64,000 bases of DNA from Letharia columbiana (Eukaryota > Ascomycota > Lecanoromycetes > Lecanorales > Parmeliaceae). The stretch spans positions 1 through 64,000 of the forward strand of contig NW_023501042.1 in NCBI RefSeq assembly GCF_014066305.1, given 5' to 3'. This document shows, in pieces, positions 1 to 14,439 of this stretch. Position numbers and translations under genes: made by a program. How positions within the stretch are numbered: the first letter of the stretch is position 1; each line of letters opens with the position of its first letter. The notes beneath the pieces are model-generated. The model did no database searches. It was not told the origin of the DNA and worked only from the letters and a program-made list of their open reading frames with translations.

Positions 1-3000
1 TAATTAATATAAACTCTAAGATATTATTTTAGAATAGCGTTAGCGTTCTCTATTTATTTATTAATTTCGAAATAAAACGTAATAGAGAGTTTAAATTTAA
101 TCTTAATTCTTTTATATAGTCTTCTTTAGAAATATATCGTAAATTAAATATCTCGATCGGAGATAATAATAAATAGATATCCTTTCTCTCGCTATATAAA
201 TTCGATAAAGGCCTAAACTACTATCTCCACTTTTAGAGTATCTAAGAGAACGAATTTCTTCTTCTTATTAAGCCTATTTATAATCATTATAATATATTAA
301 TAAAGACGTCTATATCTGAGATAAATAGATAGTAATATAATGAAGTTAATAGAAATATCTTACTAGTATCATTCGGGAATAAAAAGGAATTTAAATAGAT
401 CTTACTTATTCTCTCTATAAGTCTTAGATCTTTTATAAATATAATAGCTCTTGATATAGCGGGTAATAAAATCCGTCATTCTTAACTAATAGTAAAGTCT
501 ACTTACTCTATTATAGATTAATAATCTATTAGCGTAATCTTTAGATAAAGAGTTATAAATATCTCTAATAATCTTAATTCGTAATTCGGGAATATTCGAT
601 ATATATAATCTATTATTAATATATAATAACTCGTCGTAAAGATAATAATCATCTAATTCCAGCTTAAGATTATTCTTAATTATTTTAAGTAGTAACTTCC
701 TCTATCTAGATATCTTTAATTATATAATTTCTTAAATAATATTATTATAATTATAAGCGTTCTTTATCTAATATAATAACTTAGAAATATTAATAATAAA
801 GACTTCTCTTAATTCTTCTATAGACTCCTCTTAAGAAATCTCTATTAAGATCTCTAATAATAATTCTTTATTAGACTCCTTATTATTAATATTATTTTAT
901 TCGCTAAATTTATATAATATTATAACTAGAGAGATAATATTTTCTCTTATATCGTTTAAAAGTATAATAATAAGATATATAGTATTCTTAATACCTTTAT
1001 TAAAATTATTATTTTTAAAAATTATACGATATTAATAATAGATATAATCGTTATCCTCGTTTTCAAGTAAATTTTCTACTTATCGAGTAAGATTATTAGA
1101 TTTAATACTTTATTTTCTTCGAAGATAAATAATATAAAAGTTAAATTTAAAAAGAAACTTCGTCTATCTTACTTAACGAGAGTTAAATTATTTAAAGAAT
1201 ATAAAATATTATAAATTCTTATAATCTAAAATAACTTTAATAAGATTCTTAATAGAAGTATTAGTTAGCTTAAAATACTATTTTTTAAAGGCCTATACTA
1301 TAATTATAAATTTCTTATTATAGATATCGTAGTTATACTCTATAGAAGATATCTTCTTAAAGAGAAATATTATAAATCTAAGTACTTCGTCTTTATCTTC
1401 TTATAATAAAATAATAATAATTATAAAATTAAACGCGTTTATTTCTAATTAAATCTTTTTATTTAAATTAAAGTAAGTAAGTATAGAAGTAATAGTAAAA
1501 GCTTTCTTAAGTATTTCGAAAGCGAGTTATTTAGAATATTCTTAAGCCTATAAATAAATAAAGTCTTTCTTCTATTAAGTATAAGTAAAATTCATTAAAA
1601 ATACGGCGATTTTAGAGTACCCCGTAATAAACTTTTAATAGAAATTAGCGAATCTCAGAAATACTTATATATCTTTAATATATCTAAATTTCTTTTATTA
1701 AGTAATAATCTCAATTTTCTTTATATTTATTTCTACTCCTTTCGTTATAATAATTAATTTTAAATATTTAACTCTAATAATATAGAAGTCGTATTTATTA
1801 ATATTAAGATAGAGGTTAACTTATCGAAGTTTCTTTAACACCTTTTCTACGTACTAAATATACTTATCTTCGATATTATTATAAATAAGAATATCGTCTA
1901 GATAGATAATATAGAATATATCTAGATATTCGCGTAAGATATTATTAATAAATATCTAGAAAGTAATAGAGATATTATATAACTCGAAAGGTATTATTAT
2001 ATATTCGAATAGACTATATCGAGTAAGAAATACGATTTTTTTCTTATAACTCTTTTTTACTCTAATCTCGTTAAAAGCGGCTATAATATCGAATTTATTA
2101 TATATCTTCGCCATATATAATTTAGCGAGAGTCTCTTTAATTAATAAGAGAGTATTTCGATTAAGAATAGTAAGTACGTTAAAAACTCTATAGTCTACGT
2201 ATAATCTAAATTCTCTATCGAGTTTCTTTATAATTAAAACGAATATTATATAAAGAGAAGTACTTAATCTAATATAGCCTTTTTCTAATATCTTATTAAT
2301 ATATTCTTTTACGATTAATATTTAATCTCTAAAGAACTCGTAAGCTCTCTTCGATAATAAAATAGCTTTTTTTTTAAGATATATTTCGTAGTCGATAAAG
2401 TGATAAATAAGAAGTTTATTAGTTTTAATAAGATTTTAAATATCTAATTATTCGTAATATATTATAAAAACTTATTCCCGTAGCTATTCTATAGTCGAAG
2501 GTTTCTTTCTTAATTTATAAAAGAATTTTTCGTAATCTTCTATTATAATAACGACGATATTAGTAGTAAACTTCGTTTTCTTATCGATAAAGTTAAAAAG
2601 TTATTCGAAGTCTTAGAATTATATAATAATAACTTAATTCTCTAATTTTTTAGCTATCTTAATAAAGATATAGGCGAAGATCTCTATTATATTCTTTTTC
2701 TTAAATATAATCTTTACTATATAATTTAAGTTCTTTTTTAAAAACTTATTATTACTCTAAATAGTAATAAATTTACTATATAATAAATAATTAGATATAT
2801 AATAATCTAAATTAAGTATAATAGTTCTAGATTTAAAAAATATATAAGAGTTATATTATTCTAGCTATAGTATTTCTAGAATAATATTAAATTATCTTAA
2901 TAAGATAATTAAGTACTAAAGTTCTTTTATATAATTTTCTAAGATAAGTTTTATTAAGATTATATATATAATATTAAAGATAAAAATTAATTTATTATTA

Positions 3001-5382
3001 ACTAGTTATAATCTATAGAGTTATATTAATACTACTTTAAATAACTTATTTATTTTAATAAAAGATATATTTATAAAATTTAATATTAAAACTTTAATAT
3101 CCGAGAGATAGTTAGTCTTAATCTATTTTATTAATATAATAGTTTTCTTATAAAAGTTTAATTAGCGTTTATTCTATAAAGAGGCTTCGATAGTAATAGT
3201 ATACGCGGATAGAGAGACGGAAGCGAGTATCCTTTCTATTTCTAACTCTTTAATTCTTATATATAAGGCTTTTAAATCCCTAACGGCGACTTAACTAGAG
3301 ACGTTTAATTTTTTAATTCTTATAATAATTCGACGAGAACGTTCTTTTTAACGTCGACGGCTTTTAGAATTATATTAACTTATTCTTTTATTAATAAATC
3401 TATATTCTTATATAAAGTATTATTATCGCTAGAACGATATTTAATCTTTAAATACTTAAAATATCTATCTTCTTTTCGAATTCTATTTATTAATAATTTA
3501 AAATACTTATATTTTTATATATTAGAATTTTTAATAATAATACTATTATTTCTTCTAATAAAGAAAGTATTACGTTAATTATTTAAGGGGATAAAGTTCT
3601 TATTAATTTTATTAATCTCTTTCTTACTCTTTAGATCTAATATATTATTAATAGCTCGAAGATTTATATTTAATACTTATAGAAAAATAACTAATTCTCG
3701 AAAAGTATTAAAAGGCTATCTTAAAATCTAATATCTTAGGCGTATAAAGATTAGTCGTTTTAGATTAGATATCTTATAGATATTAGTAAATCTTAAGAAA
3801 GTGATAGCTATAGAGAATCATGCGTAGAAGTTCTTAAATAATTCCTTCTTATCTATTATTTTTATATTAAATTTAAAATTAAATATCTTAATATTCGATT
3901 TAATAATCTTATTATATATTTCGAATATATTATCTAATTCATCGATTATTTCTTAGATAATTTAATATAAATCTAAGATATCTTCGTTTACTCTCGTTTT
4001 AATAACGTTATAAGTAGTAGACTTATAATAATTCTATATATAATCGATTTTCTTAAGTTTAATAAAAAAGATCGTAGCGCTTTATTTAAATTTCGCTTTA
4101 AGATATTAACGTTAGCTATTCTACTTATCTCGATTATTAATATTATAAAAATCCGAGACGTTAAGATATCGTTTATTTAATTCTATATTCTTTATGTGAT
4201 TCGTAATAGGGGTATAGCGTAAGTTTCGATAAATGCTATTAATAGGAATACTCAGCTAATAAAATATAGGTATAATCTCTATATCTTTCTTATCGAAGTT
4301 TTTTAAATTAGCTAATATATGAGGTTATTACTTTTTTAACTATTACTCTTTATACTTTAAGTCTTACTTAAGTTTCTTATTTTCTTTAATAAATTTCGTA
4401 GTATTAATACGATATCTATTATATAAACCTCGAAGTTTATTATTAATTTCTCGCTTATAAGATAATTAACTATTATTATTACTTAGCTAAGTAATAATTA
4501 TTAATATCTTCATCTTAATATAAGCGATATTCTAGTCGAGTTATTTATTTTATTATTAAAATATCTTAATATTACGGCTAGTAGTTCGAAAACTCTCTAT
4601 TAGAGTCTTTAATTTATTATATTAAATATTAAGAGTATTAATAGCGCTTTTTATAAAATTCTATAAATTAGCGATAAATATAAAGATTATAATAGACTCT
4701 TCTTCGATAATATTCGTAAGTTATACTTCGATATAATCTAAATTAGATTTAATAATATATCTTCTAGAGATAAAACGCTTTTTTTTACGTTATACGAATA
4801 ATATAATAGTATTTAAGACCTTCTTATCGAAGTTCTCGAGTTCTTCTAGATGATAATATATCTATAACTTATTTATAATGATTTAACTTTATATATTATC
4901 TAAATTTAAAATTAACGAGTTTATTAATATTAAATTAATAAGAATACGAAGAAGATTTAGTCTAAGGTCTATTTCTTTTAATATATTAAAGGTATTTATT
5001 TTCTTTAAATTCTTATTTAATCTAGCTAGATTAATCTTTATATAAGTAGAAGACTTTCTTTTAAATAATCTTTTAAGTAGTAAGCTTCTTTAGCTATAGC
5101 TACTAACTTCTTAATAATATACTTTCTTCTTAACTATATATTTAGTATAACTAATAAATAAATTACTATTACTTTAGAAAAAAGATAGATAATATTATAT
5201 TAGAGACTTAATAATATATATAATAACTCTATATTATAGTATAAAGAGAATACTATCTATATAGAATTATTATAAGTATAAGCTTTATAGTAAGATAGAA
5301 AGATTAAAAGATCTTAATACGCTAAGTCTAATTAGGCTATAATATAAGTAAGTAAGATCGTAAGATTATTAAAATCGTAATA
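1..5382 (-). mobile_element. Ty3/gypsy family A, minus-strand copy, 3' part outside window
   Basis: Degenerate LTR retrotransposon read right to left, with its 5' LTR at 5,195-5,382. The element runs off the left end. It is collinear with the plus-strand copy at 31,400-33,835 (gag and early pol) and 41,535 to about 43,330 (later pol). Around 1,610-1,690 the minus strand carries the RT/RNase H junction words that in the plus copy read FLRFANFY followed by KFITGYSKIA, characteristic of Ty3/gypsy. Position 1 corresponds to about 43,330 of the plus copy, so roughly 1.2 kb including the 3' LTR lies beyond the window. Many TAA/TAG stops make it non-functional. Confidence 0.85.
5195..5382 (-). repeat. 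LTR of Ty3/gypsy family A (5' LTR of minus copy)
   Basis: About 188 bp, matching in reverse complement the plus-strand LTRs at 31,400-31,587 and 44,336-44,526. Shared landmarks include the reverse complements of ttaagcttagcgtacta and of tctatatagatagtattctc. The inner edge is followed by the same putative primer-binding region as the 31.4-kb copy. Boundaries are accurate to about 10 bp because RIP has changed the terminal TG/CA. Confidence 0.85.
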
Positions 5383-5399
5383 AAAGAAGCGTTTATATA

Positions 5400-6690
5400 T
5401 AGCTCTATAATATATATTAAAAAAAAGAAATTAATTTCTTTTTCTAATTAACTTTCTAATTAATATTAAAACTTAATCTATTTTTAAATAATATATTATT
5501 TTAATAGAATTTTAATTATATAATATTAATTAATTTAATAATAAATATTTAATATTATTCTTTTCTAATTTATTCTCTTCTTTTTTAAAGATTCTTTTTA
5601 TTATTATAATATTTATATTATAATATATCTATTTATTACGATATTATTTATATTTAAAAAAAATAAAAATCCTCTATATTTTATAATTAAATTAAATTAA
5701 TAATATTATTTTTATAAAGTAAGTATACGCTTAATAGCGCTATATCTCTTAATACGATAATTAATTATAATATTAAATATAATTTATTAATATATAGTAT
5801 TATTATTTATTAAAATTATTAATTTAATAATTATAAAAGTTTAGAAATTTTTTAATAATTTTTTAATTATTAATCTAAATTTATTTAAATTATTAAAGCG
5901 AAATAACGATAAGACTTTATAAAAATAAAAATTAGAAAATTATATAGAGAGTTTAAAAAGTATAATTATAAATAAAAAAAGTATATAATTATATTAATTA
6001 TATATATTTAAATTAAATAATAAGTTAATTATATATATTAATTATATTATTATTAATTAAACTTTAAAGTTTATACATTAAAAAAAATCCGCGGATTATA
6101 AAATTTAATAAATTTAATTATTTTTTAGATTATATTTATTTAAGTAATAAAGAAAATCTTAATTTATATAGCTTTAAATTCGATTAATTCGCTTTAAATT
6201 TAAATCTCTATATTAATTATACTTTAAAAAGTTATAAAAATAAAATTAGCGAGTAATTTTAATAATATAATTTACTCTCTAATAATTATAAATAAAGAAA
6301 ATTACTAACTAATATCTAGTAACTTAATTATATATATTTTATATAAAAAGAATTACTTTATAATTAAAAGATATATAATCTTTTAAATAATTATAATAAG
6401 ATATAAATTTATAAATAATAATATAGTATTATTAAAGTCTAAACGTAGTTTTTATAAAAAGAAAATATATAATAAATAAAAGAAAAACTATTCTAAGTTA
6501 AGAATAAGATATTTTAATTATTATTCTATTTATTACGCTTAATTAATAATATTTAGCTATTATACTTAATTTAATAATTTTATATTTTTTATATTTATAA
6601 AATAAAACTTTTTAAATCGATTTAAATATAGATATATATTTATAAAAATAATATTACTTTAATAAAAGAGACTTCTTATCTTAGAATCTA
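5400..6690 (-). repeat. Inverted copy of the segment at 15,400-16,690
   Basis: This segment is the reverse complement of 15,400-16,690 with RIP-type differences. One shared landmark is the run around 6,481-6,560 against 15,540-15,610. It is cut on the left by the family A LTR at 5,382, suggesting that the retroelement inserted into or beside it. On its right it continues into the 92-bp tandem repeats, as the partner copy does. No coding function was recognised. Confidence 0.8.
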
Positions 6691-6975
6691 TATTAAATTA
6701 AAAATTATATTCTTATATTCGATAGCTTTAATTTTTAAAGTTATTATTAATATTATAATTAAATTTATATAATAATAATATATCTTTCTTATTAATAGAT
6801 ATCTCTATATTTAATAATTTTAGTTCTTATAATTATTATTAATATCGCGATTAAATTTATATAATAATAGTACGCCTTTCTTATTAATAAGTATTTCTAT
6901 ATTCGATAACTTTAATTCTTATAATTACTATTAATATTATAATTAAATTTATATAATAATAATATATCTTTTTAA
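6690..6975 (-). repeat. 92-bp tandem repeat, about three units, inverted orientation
   Basis: The word ctttcttattaata recurs at 6,784 and 6,876, a spacing of exactly 92 bp, with a degraded third unit. The unit is the reverse complement of the array at 14,915-15,385. Differences between units are mostly C/T and G/A, consistent with RIP acting on an existing tandem array. Confidence 0.85.
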
Positions 6976-7086
6976 TTAGCGAGTATATTAATAATTATAA
7001 ATAATTAAAATATAATAGAAAATAGTAAACAATTTTTAATAATATTCGATTTTAAATTTATAGCTTTTTTATCTTATCTAAAAGTA

Positions 7087-7302
7087 TTAATCGAAAAGAT
7101 ATAAAATATTTTATAGAATATTCTATATTAAGTAATATTATACTATACTCGAATATAATATAAATAGAATTAGATATTATATTATTTTTCTAATATAGAT
7201 TCGAGATCTTAATAAGATATTCTACGATATAATATATCTATAATATTATATTATAAAATAATATATATATAAGATATTTCTACTAAGATTTCTATATTTA
7301 GA
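7087..7302 (-). repeat. Repeat B, copy 1
   Basis: About 216 bp and the reverse complement of repeat B. It aligns almost base for base with the less mutated copy at 20,992-21,207. Nearly all differences are C to T or G to A, so this is a RIPped version of the same sequence. The family could be a solo LTR or a short non-autonomous element; no terminal inverted repeat was seen. Confidence 0.85.
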
Positions 7303-7329
7303 AGTATAAGTAACTATTCTAATTATTAT

Positions 7330-7545
7330 TTTAGCTAATTATAACTATTACTATTATCTATTATAACTATTACTATTATAACTATTATTATTATAGCTAT
7401 TACTATTATAACTACTATTATTATAACTATCTCTATTATAGTTATCTCTATTATAGCTACTTCTATTATAACTACTTCTATTATAGCTATTACTATTATA
7501 GCTATTATTATTATAATTATTACTATTATAACTATTATATAATAA
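7330..7545. repeat. 15-bp minisatellite, left array
   Basis: About fourteen tandem units of a 15-bp motif close to ctattactattataa. Units differ mainly by C/T changes. It faces a second array of the reverse-complement motif beginning ten bases further right, so the two could pair as a long hairpin. Confidence 0.9.
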
Positions 7546-7554
7546 TAAACTATT

Positions 7555-7815
7555 TTAATAATAAATAGTAATAGTTATAATAGTAGTAGATATAGTAATA
7601 ATAAATATAATAGTAATAATTATAATAGTAATAACTATAATAGTAATAGATATAATAGTAATAGATATAATAGTAATAGATATAATAGTAATAGATATAA
7701 TAGTAATAGATATAATAGTAGTAGATATAATAGTAATAGATATAATAGTAATAGATATAATAGTAATAGATATTAATAGTAGTAGCTATAATAGAGATAG
7801 TTATAATAGATAGCT
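7555..7815. repeat. 15-bp minisatellite, right array in inverse orientation
   Basis: About seventeen units of agatataatagtaat, the reverse complement of the unit in the array at 7,330-7,545. Several central units are identical to each other, so homogenisation by slippage or recombination probably continued after, or outlasted, RIP. Confidence 0.9.
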
Positions 7816-7829
7816 ATAATAATATTAAA

Positions 7830-8000
7830 ATCGATATAGATATAATATTAATATAGATATATTAAATAAGATAACTAAGATATCGAATTATATAGATAAA
7901 AAGAAGATATAATATAATAGAGAATATCTTCGCTAAGACTCGCTAGTTATAGAGCTAAGAGATATATTAAAAATACGCTTATAATATTATCCCCCTCTTT
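7830..8000. repeat. Dispersed direct repeat shared with 46,510-46,680
   Basis: About 170 bp nearly identical to 46,510-46,680, including the words ataactaagatatcgaat and cttcgctaagactcgctag. The two copies differ at only a few positions, far fewer than other repeats here. It is followed at 7,990 by a cytosine run (atccccctct) that on the minus strand reads like a polypurine tract, so it might be an LTR edge. That assignment is not proven. Confidence 0.75.
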
Positions 8001-9171
8001 ATTAAATTATATCTTATAATTAATAAGTAAAAAGATAGAAAAAATAGATATATATATACGCTTAACGTTTAAAAAATAATAAAAGTAATAAAGAAATAAT
8101 CGTATCTGAGATCTTTTAATATAATATCTTTCTCTAAGAACGATATTAATAATAGTAATAGCTCTTTTTAATTATATTATAGCGACGTTATTAATTATAA
8201 TTTAAATATATATAGAGAGTTTAGCTAGAAGAAAATTAATATAATATAATAAAAATAATATTTATAGATATAAAGATAATTAATAGTAATTTTCGAATCT
8301 ATATCTAAGTAAATAAAATATTAATAAAATAATACGACGTAATTAGTCGAGGGCTTCTAAATCGAATTAAATCGTAAACGCTAAAAACTCTAATTTAATA
8401 TTAAATAAGTTTCTCTATAAGATATTATATAATCGATATTAATAGAGGCTATCGACGGCGATAGTAAGATTTATAGATAACGTATTATAGCTTTAAAAGA
8501 TACTTAAGTATTAATTAATAAGAGAATTCTACGCGAAAGACTATATAAGATATAATTTTCGATCGATATAGGCCTAGAGAATCGATTCTCGACTCTAAAA
8601 AAATAAGACTATTACGAAGATATCGAATAGTTTTAATTCGAGTAAAAACGAGATATTCGAGATAGTTCTAAAATCTTATTAGTTAATTCTTTATAGGTGA
8701 GGCTCTTCGAGATATCGCTTATAAAAGTCGTCTATTAGATTCTAGTAATTTTCGAATTTACCGTCGTTCGCATTATATTAGATAGAGTTATTATCGAGGC
8801 CTTTCTATTTAACTTTATACTTAAAACGACTATAAATTAATTTAAAAATAAGTATTTCTTTAATAATCTATTTAATTCGATTATTAATAGTAATATACTT
8901 TAACGAAGAGTTTATCTATCTTAATAAGAGGTTATTTATCGCGAGACTTAAGAGATTAAAGTAAAAGACGTTATAGATTCTTATACTTAATAAGAGTTTT
9001 AGATAATATAAGATTTCTATAAAGTCTATAATCTTAAATAAATTAAATCTCTTATAATTTAGTTTATAAGAAGAACGATTAAAGATAATATTCTTACTAT
9101 TTAGAAAGATCTTATTATCTATTTAAAAAATAATCTTTTATTAATACTTATTAATTTATATAACTATAGCT
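8000..9171. other. Unassigned RIP-mutated DNA
   Basis: AT-rich sequence between a purine-rich tract and repeat B copy 2. It has somewhat more CG words than its surroundings, for example near 8,440-8,470 and 8,570-8,600. The minus strand may hold retroelement coding but no diagnostic motif was found. No open gene is visible. Confidence 0.5.
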
Positions 9172-9374
9172 ACTAGTCGAAAAGGTATAATATAATATAA
9201 GATATTAATCTACTATATTATACTCTAATATAGTATAGATTATTAAGATTTATAGAATCCCATATCTAATATAATATAAAATCTTAACGATATATACTAC
9301 GATATAATATATCTATAATATTATATTATAAAATAATATATATATAAAATATCTCGATTAGAATTTCTATATTT
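9172..9374 (-). repeat. Repeat B, copy 2
   Basis: Reverse-complement copy of repeat B, about 203 bp. It shares the core around gatatattatatcg (seen here reversed) and the end word cttttcgactagta. It is heavily RIPped. It borders a block that reappears inverted at 53,610-57,880 next to repeat B copy 5. Confidence 0.8.
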
Positions 9375-9779
9375 AGAAGTAGCTATTCTAATTATTATTC
9401 TAATTAATAATTACGCTAAATTAATAAGATATAAAATTAAATACGATTATATTTTATTACTCTATATATATAAAAGAAAGCGAGCTATATCTACTAGTAA
9501 TAAGAAAAGCTTATCTTTCTCTAATATTAGTCGCGCGAAATCCGCCGATACTTTATAATTAAAATTATCGACGATGATTTTATACGTCTATTATATATTT
9601 TCGATATCGCTATCTAATATAAAATTATATATATTATAATTATAGTCTTTTTATTAAATCGCCGATCTAGAAAAGTTAATATATTTCTTAATATTCTCTT
9701 AAAAGTATCGTAGCTTAATATAATAAGCTATATTTCTTTAAGCTATCTTCTCGCGATATATAAAAAAAAGATTAAATAT

Positions 9780-11900
9780 AGAAAGTATATAAAAGTATAT
9801 TTAATAATTCTAGAACGAATTAGCGATATCTATAATAATAATTAGAATTAAGAATTAAATATACTCGAATAAGAGATAACTTTATATTACTTATATAATA
9901 GCGATAATAGTAACTAAGATTAAAATATTAATTTAAATAGCGTAGCTTTTATAGTAGACTTTTTATTACTATATATTAGATTAATTATATATAAATAAAG
10001 ATTTATAATTTTATCTTTTAGATATAATTATATTTAATATTTTAAGATTTTTATAGTAGCTTAATACTTATTAATTAGCGCGTTAATATTATTATATCTA
10101 AGCTACGATAGCGCTTATCGTTAAATTCTATATTACGCTCTCTTAAGTAACTTAAAAAATAAGAATTTATTTAATTATTAGCGCGTATAGTAGAATTATT
10201 TTTAATACTTATATCTTATTTAGCTTCGATATTATTTATTTTCTTCTAATTTAAGCTTTTATCTTTATCTATATATATAATAATTCGCGTAATAAGCGAA
10301 ACTTTAAACTTCTTCGTAATTACGCTCGCGTGCTTTTTTTATATAATATTATTAAAACGTAAGTTTATTAGAATAATAATTAGAACTAGAAGCTACTTAT
10401 CGCTTATCTATTATATCTTATCTAATCTACTTAAAAGCTTACTTCTATTATAATAACAATATATCGATATATTTAACTTTACACTTTTTAATAATTATAG
10501 CGTAATTAATAATTAAGATATCGGCTTTCTTTACTTTTTTAATTAGCTTCTTCTTAAACGTAAACGTATTTATTCGCTATCGCGATCTCTTAATATTTTT
10601 ATTTTAATTAAGCTTATTCTTCGTTTTTCGTTTTAATTAAGAATCTAATCGCTATTTAATTAATTTATATTAAGACTCTTTAATATCGCTATCGTTATTA
10701 ATATTTAATATTTATTATAGTAAATTATTAGACTTAGTCTCTTCTACTTTAATTATTATAAAAAGATAAATTAGTAAATATATATAAAAGAATTAAAGGG
10801 CTTATATAAATATCTACGAATATTAAGCTATTCTTAATTTTAATTAAAGCTCGTTTTATTAAAAAGTGCGTTAATTCTAGTAAGTATCGATATTAGAAAT
10901 AAAGAGGATATATATCGCGCGCTATTTTAAGTATATTATTATAGAGTTTAATTTAAAGAATAATTATTTCTATAAAGATAATAAGACTTAAAGATAAGAA
11001 AGTAAGAATAAAATACGCGAAAATTTTAATAAGTTATAATAGTTTAATATTAATTAAATTAGATAAAGATAATTACTTACTAGCTCGCTCTCTTAAATCT
11101 TTTATTTTTTAATTTATATAAATTATAATAATAATTATAATTATTATAGAAGTAGCTAAGATTATATTAGATAATAACGCTTAATAAGCGTAATTCGCTT
11201 AAGCTTAAATCTTTAAAATTAAAGAGAAAGTATTTTATTAATATTTAATTTAAGCTAGATAATTTAAAGTAATTTAAAAATTTAATATACGCGATAGATA
11301 TCTAAGCTTTTCTTCCCCTCTTCTTTTCTTTTAAAACTTTCTTTTTTATATTAACTCTTTTTATTATTAAATTATCTTCTTTATATATTAGACTTTTATT
11401 TAAATAATCTAATATTATTATAGCGATATTAAAAATATAATATAATTATTAAGTTATATATTTATTCTTTATCTTTTAATAACTTTAAGCTAATATATAG
11501 ATAAATCACGCGAAGAGCTTAACTTATATATATTTAATCTATTATTAATAACTCTTTAAAAAAGTTAATACTATTTTAGAATACTAGATATAGCGTTAAA
11601 GTAAAGAGTTTATTAGATATTATTATCGCTTTAACCGCTATCGTTATTACTTTAATAGATATTATCTTTACTTTAATAAATATCGTTTTTACTTTAATAG
11701 TATTAAGATATTAATAAAAACTAGATAATATATTTTTTTAATTATTATTATATTTATTATATATAACTAACGCGAGCTATAACTTAAACTTTACGCGAGA
11801 TTTATCGTTATTAAAAGTTAATTAATTTTATAATCTCGAAGTTTCTTTTTTAATACCTAGTTCGTTAGATTATATTTAATTAAAATCTATTAAAGCGCTA
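9780..11900. repeat. Unit Y, left copy 1
   Basis: A unit of about 2.1 kb repeated directly at 12,335-14,420 and, inverted, at 53,610-54,965 and 55,490-57,485. Shared landmarks are ttctagaacgaatta at the start and atatacgcgatagatatct near 11,290 and 13,830. Fragments of possible minus-strand coding exist but no family was recognised. Copies differ mostly by transitions. Confidence 0.85.
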
Positions 11901-12334
11901 TTATATTTAAAGGTTCGCTTTTAAAGTATTATATAAGATAATAGAAGTCTTTCTAGTTCGTTAGTTTAAGAGTAAGTCTCTTATTATTATACTTTATAAT
12001 TAACTCTAATAATCTCTATTTAAATAGATATTTACCTTTATATAATATATAAAAAGCGAGTTACATTATAGAAAAAGAATTTAAATCTTATAATTATCTT
12101 AGCTAAGTCGTTTAGACTAAAGATAAAAGCGAATTTATCTTTATATAATTTAATTAATTTATTAGCTAATTATTATAAATATAATTATAAAATATAATTA
12201 TATATTATTAATTATTTAAGTAATTAGAAAAAGTATAAGAGAAATGAAATTATATAATTAAGCACTTATAAACTTTTCTCTTCTAAGTATTTATTTTAAT
12301 TTAGAGTTTAATCGCTATCTAATTAAAAAAAAGA

Positions 12335-14420
12335 TAAGATATAAAAAGTATATAAAAGTAGATTTAATAATTCTAGAACGAATTAATGATATCTATAATA
12401 ATAATTAGAATTAAGAATTAAATATACTCGAATAAAAGATAGCTTCGCGTTATTTATATAATAGTAAGAGTAATAACTAAGATTAAAGTATTAATTTAAA
12501 TAGCGTAATTTTCGTAGTAGACTTTTTATTATTATATATTAGATTAATTATATATTAATAAAGATTTATAATTTTATCTTTTAGATATAATCGCGTTTAA
12601 TATTTTAAGATTTTTATAATAGCTTAATACTTATTAATTAACGCGTTAATACTTTTATATTTAAGTTATAATAGAGCTTATTATTAAATTCTATATCGCG
12701 CTTTCGAATAATTTAAAAAATAAAGTCTATTTAATTATTAGCGCGTATAATAGAATTATTCTTAATACTTATATCTTATTTAACTTCGATATTATTTATT
12801 TCCTCTTAATTTAAGCTCTCGTCTTTATTTATATATATAATAATTTACGCGATAAGCGAAACTCTAAACTTTCTTTAAATTACGCTCGCGTATTTTTTTT
12901 ATATAATATTATTAAAATATAAGTCTATTAGAATAATAATTAGAATTAAAAGCTACTTATCGCTTATCTATTATATTTTATCTAATTTTCTTAAAAGCTT
13001 ACTTTTATTTTAATTACGATATATTAATATATCTAGCTTTATACTTATTACGGGCTATAGCGTAGTTAATAGTTAAGATATTGACTTTCTTTACTTTTTT
13101 AACCAGTTTCTTCTTAGACGTAAACGTATTTATTCGCTATCGCAATCTCTTAATATTTTCATTTTTATTAAGCTTATTCTTCGCTTTTCATTTTAGTTAA
13201 AAGTCTAATTACTATCTAATTAATCTACGTCGAGACTTTTTAATATTATTATCGTTATTAGTATTTAATATTTATTATAATAAATTATTAGACTTAATAT
13301 CTTCTACTTTAATCGCTATAAAAAGATAAATTAATAGATATATATAAAGGAATTAAAGAGCTTATACGAATATTTATAAATACTAAGCTATACTTAATTT
13401 TAATTAATACTTATTTTATTAAAAAGTATATTAATTCTAGCAAGTATCGAAGTTAGAAATAAAGAGAATATATATTATATACTATTTTAATTATAGAGTT
13501 TAAATTAAAAGAATAATTATTTATATAAAGAAAAGAAAATAAAAACGAAATACGCGAAAATTTTAATAAGTTATAATAGTTTTATTTTAATTAAATTAGA
13601 TAAAAATAATTATTTATTAACTCGCTTTTTTAAATATTTTATCTTTTAATCTATACGGGCTATAATAATAATTATAAATATTATAGAAGTAGATAAAATT
13701 ATACTAGATAATAATACTTAATAAATATAATTCGCTTAAGCTTAAATCTTTAAAATTAAAGAGGAAACGCGTTATCTATTAATACTTAAATTAAGTTAAA
13801 TAATATAAAGTAATCTAAATATTTAATATACGCGATAGATATCTAAGCTTTTTCTTTTTTCTAAAACTTTCTTTTTTATATTAACTCTTTTTATTATAAG
13901 ACTATCTTCTTTATATATTAAATTTTTATTTAAATAATTTAATATTATTATAGTAATATCTAAAGTATAACGTAGACGTTAAATTATATATTTATTCTTT
14001 ATCTTTTAATAACTTTAAGTTAATATATAGATAGATTATATAAAGAGCTTAACTTATATATATTTAATTTATTATTAATAGCTCTTCGAAAAAATTAATA
14101 TTATTTTAGACTATATAAGGTAATAATCTATTTAAAAGCGTTATAGTAAAGCGTTTATTAGATATCGTCGTTGCTTTAATAGATACCGTCGTCGCTTTAA
14201 TAAATATCACTACCGCTTTAATAGATATCGCCTTTATTTTAATAATATTAAAGTATTAATAGAAACTAGATGATATATTCTTCTAATTATTATTATTTTT
14301 ATTATATATTACTAATACGAGCTATAGCTTAAGCTTTACGCGAGATTTATCGCTATTAAATTTTAATTAATCTTATAATTTTAAAGCTTCCCTTTTAGCG
14401 CGTAATTCGTAAGATTTTAT
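12335..14420. repeat. Unit Y, left copy 2
   Basis: Direct tandem partner of the copy at 9,780-11,900, offset by about 2.5 kb. Collinear landmarks are the ttctagaacgaatta start at 12,369 and atatacgcgatagatatct at 13,827. Its right end passes into the segment at 14,440-14,825 that is also found inverted at 46,917-47,240. Confidence 0.85.
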
Positions 14421-14439
14421 ATTATATATATATTATATT

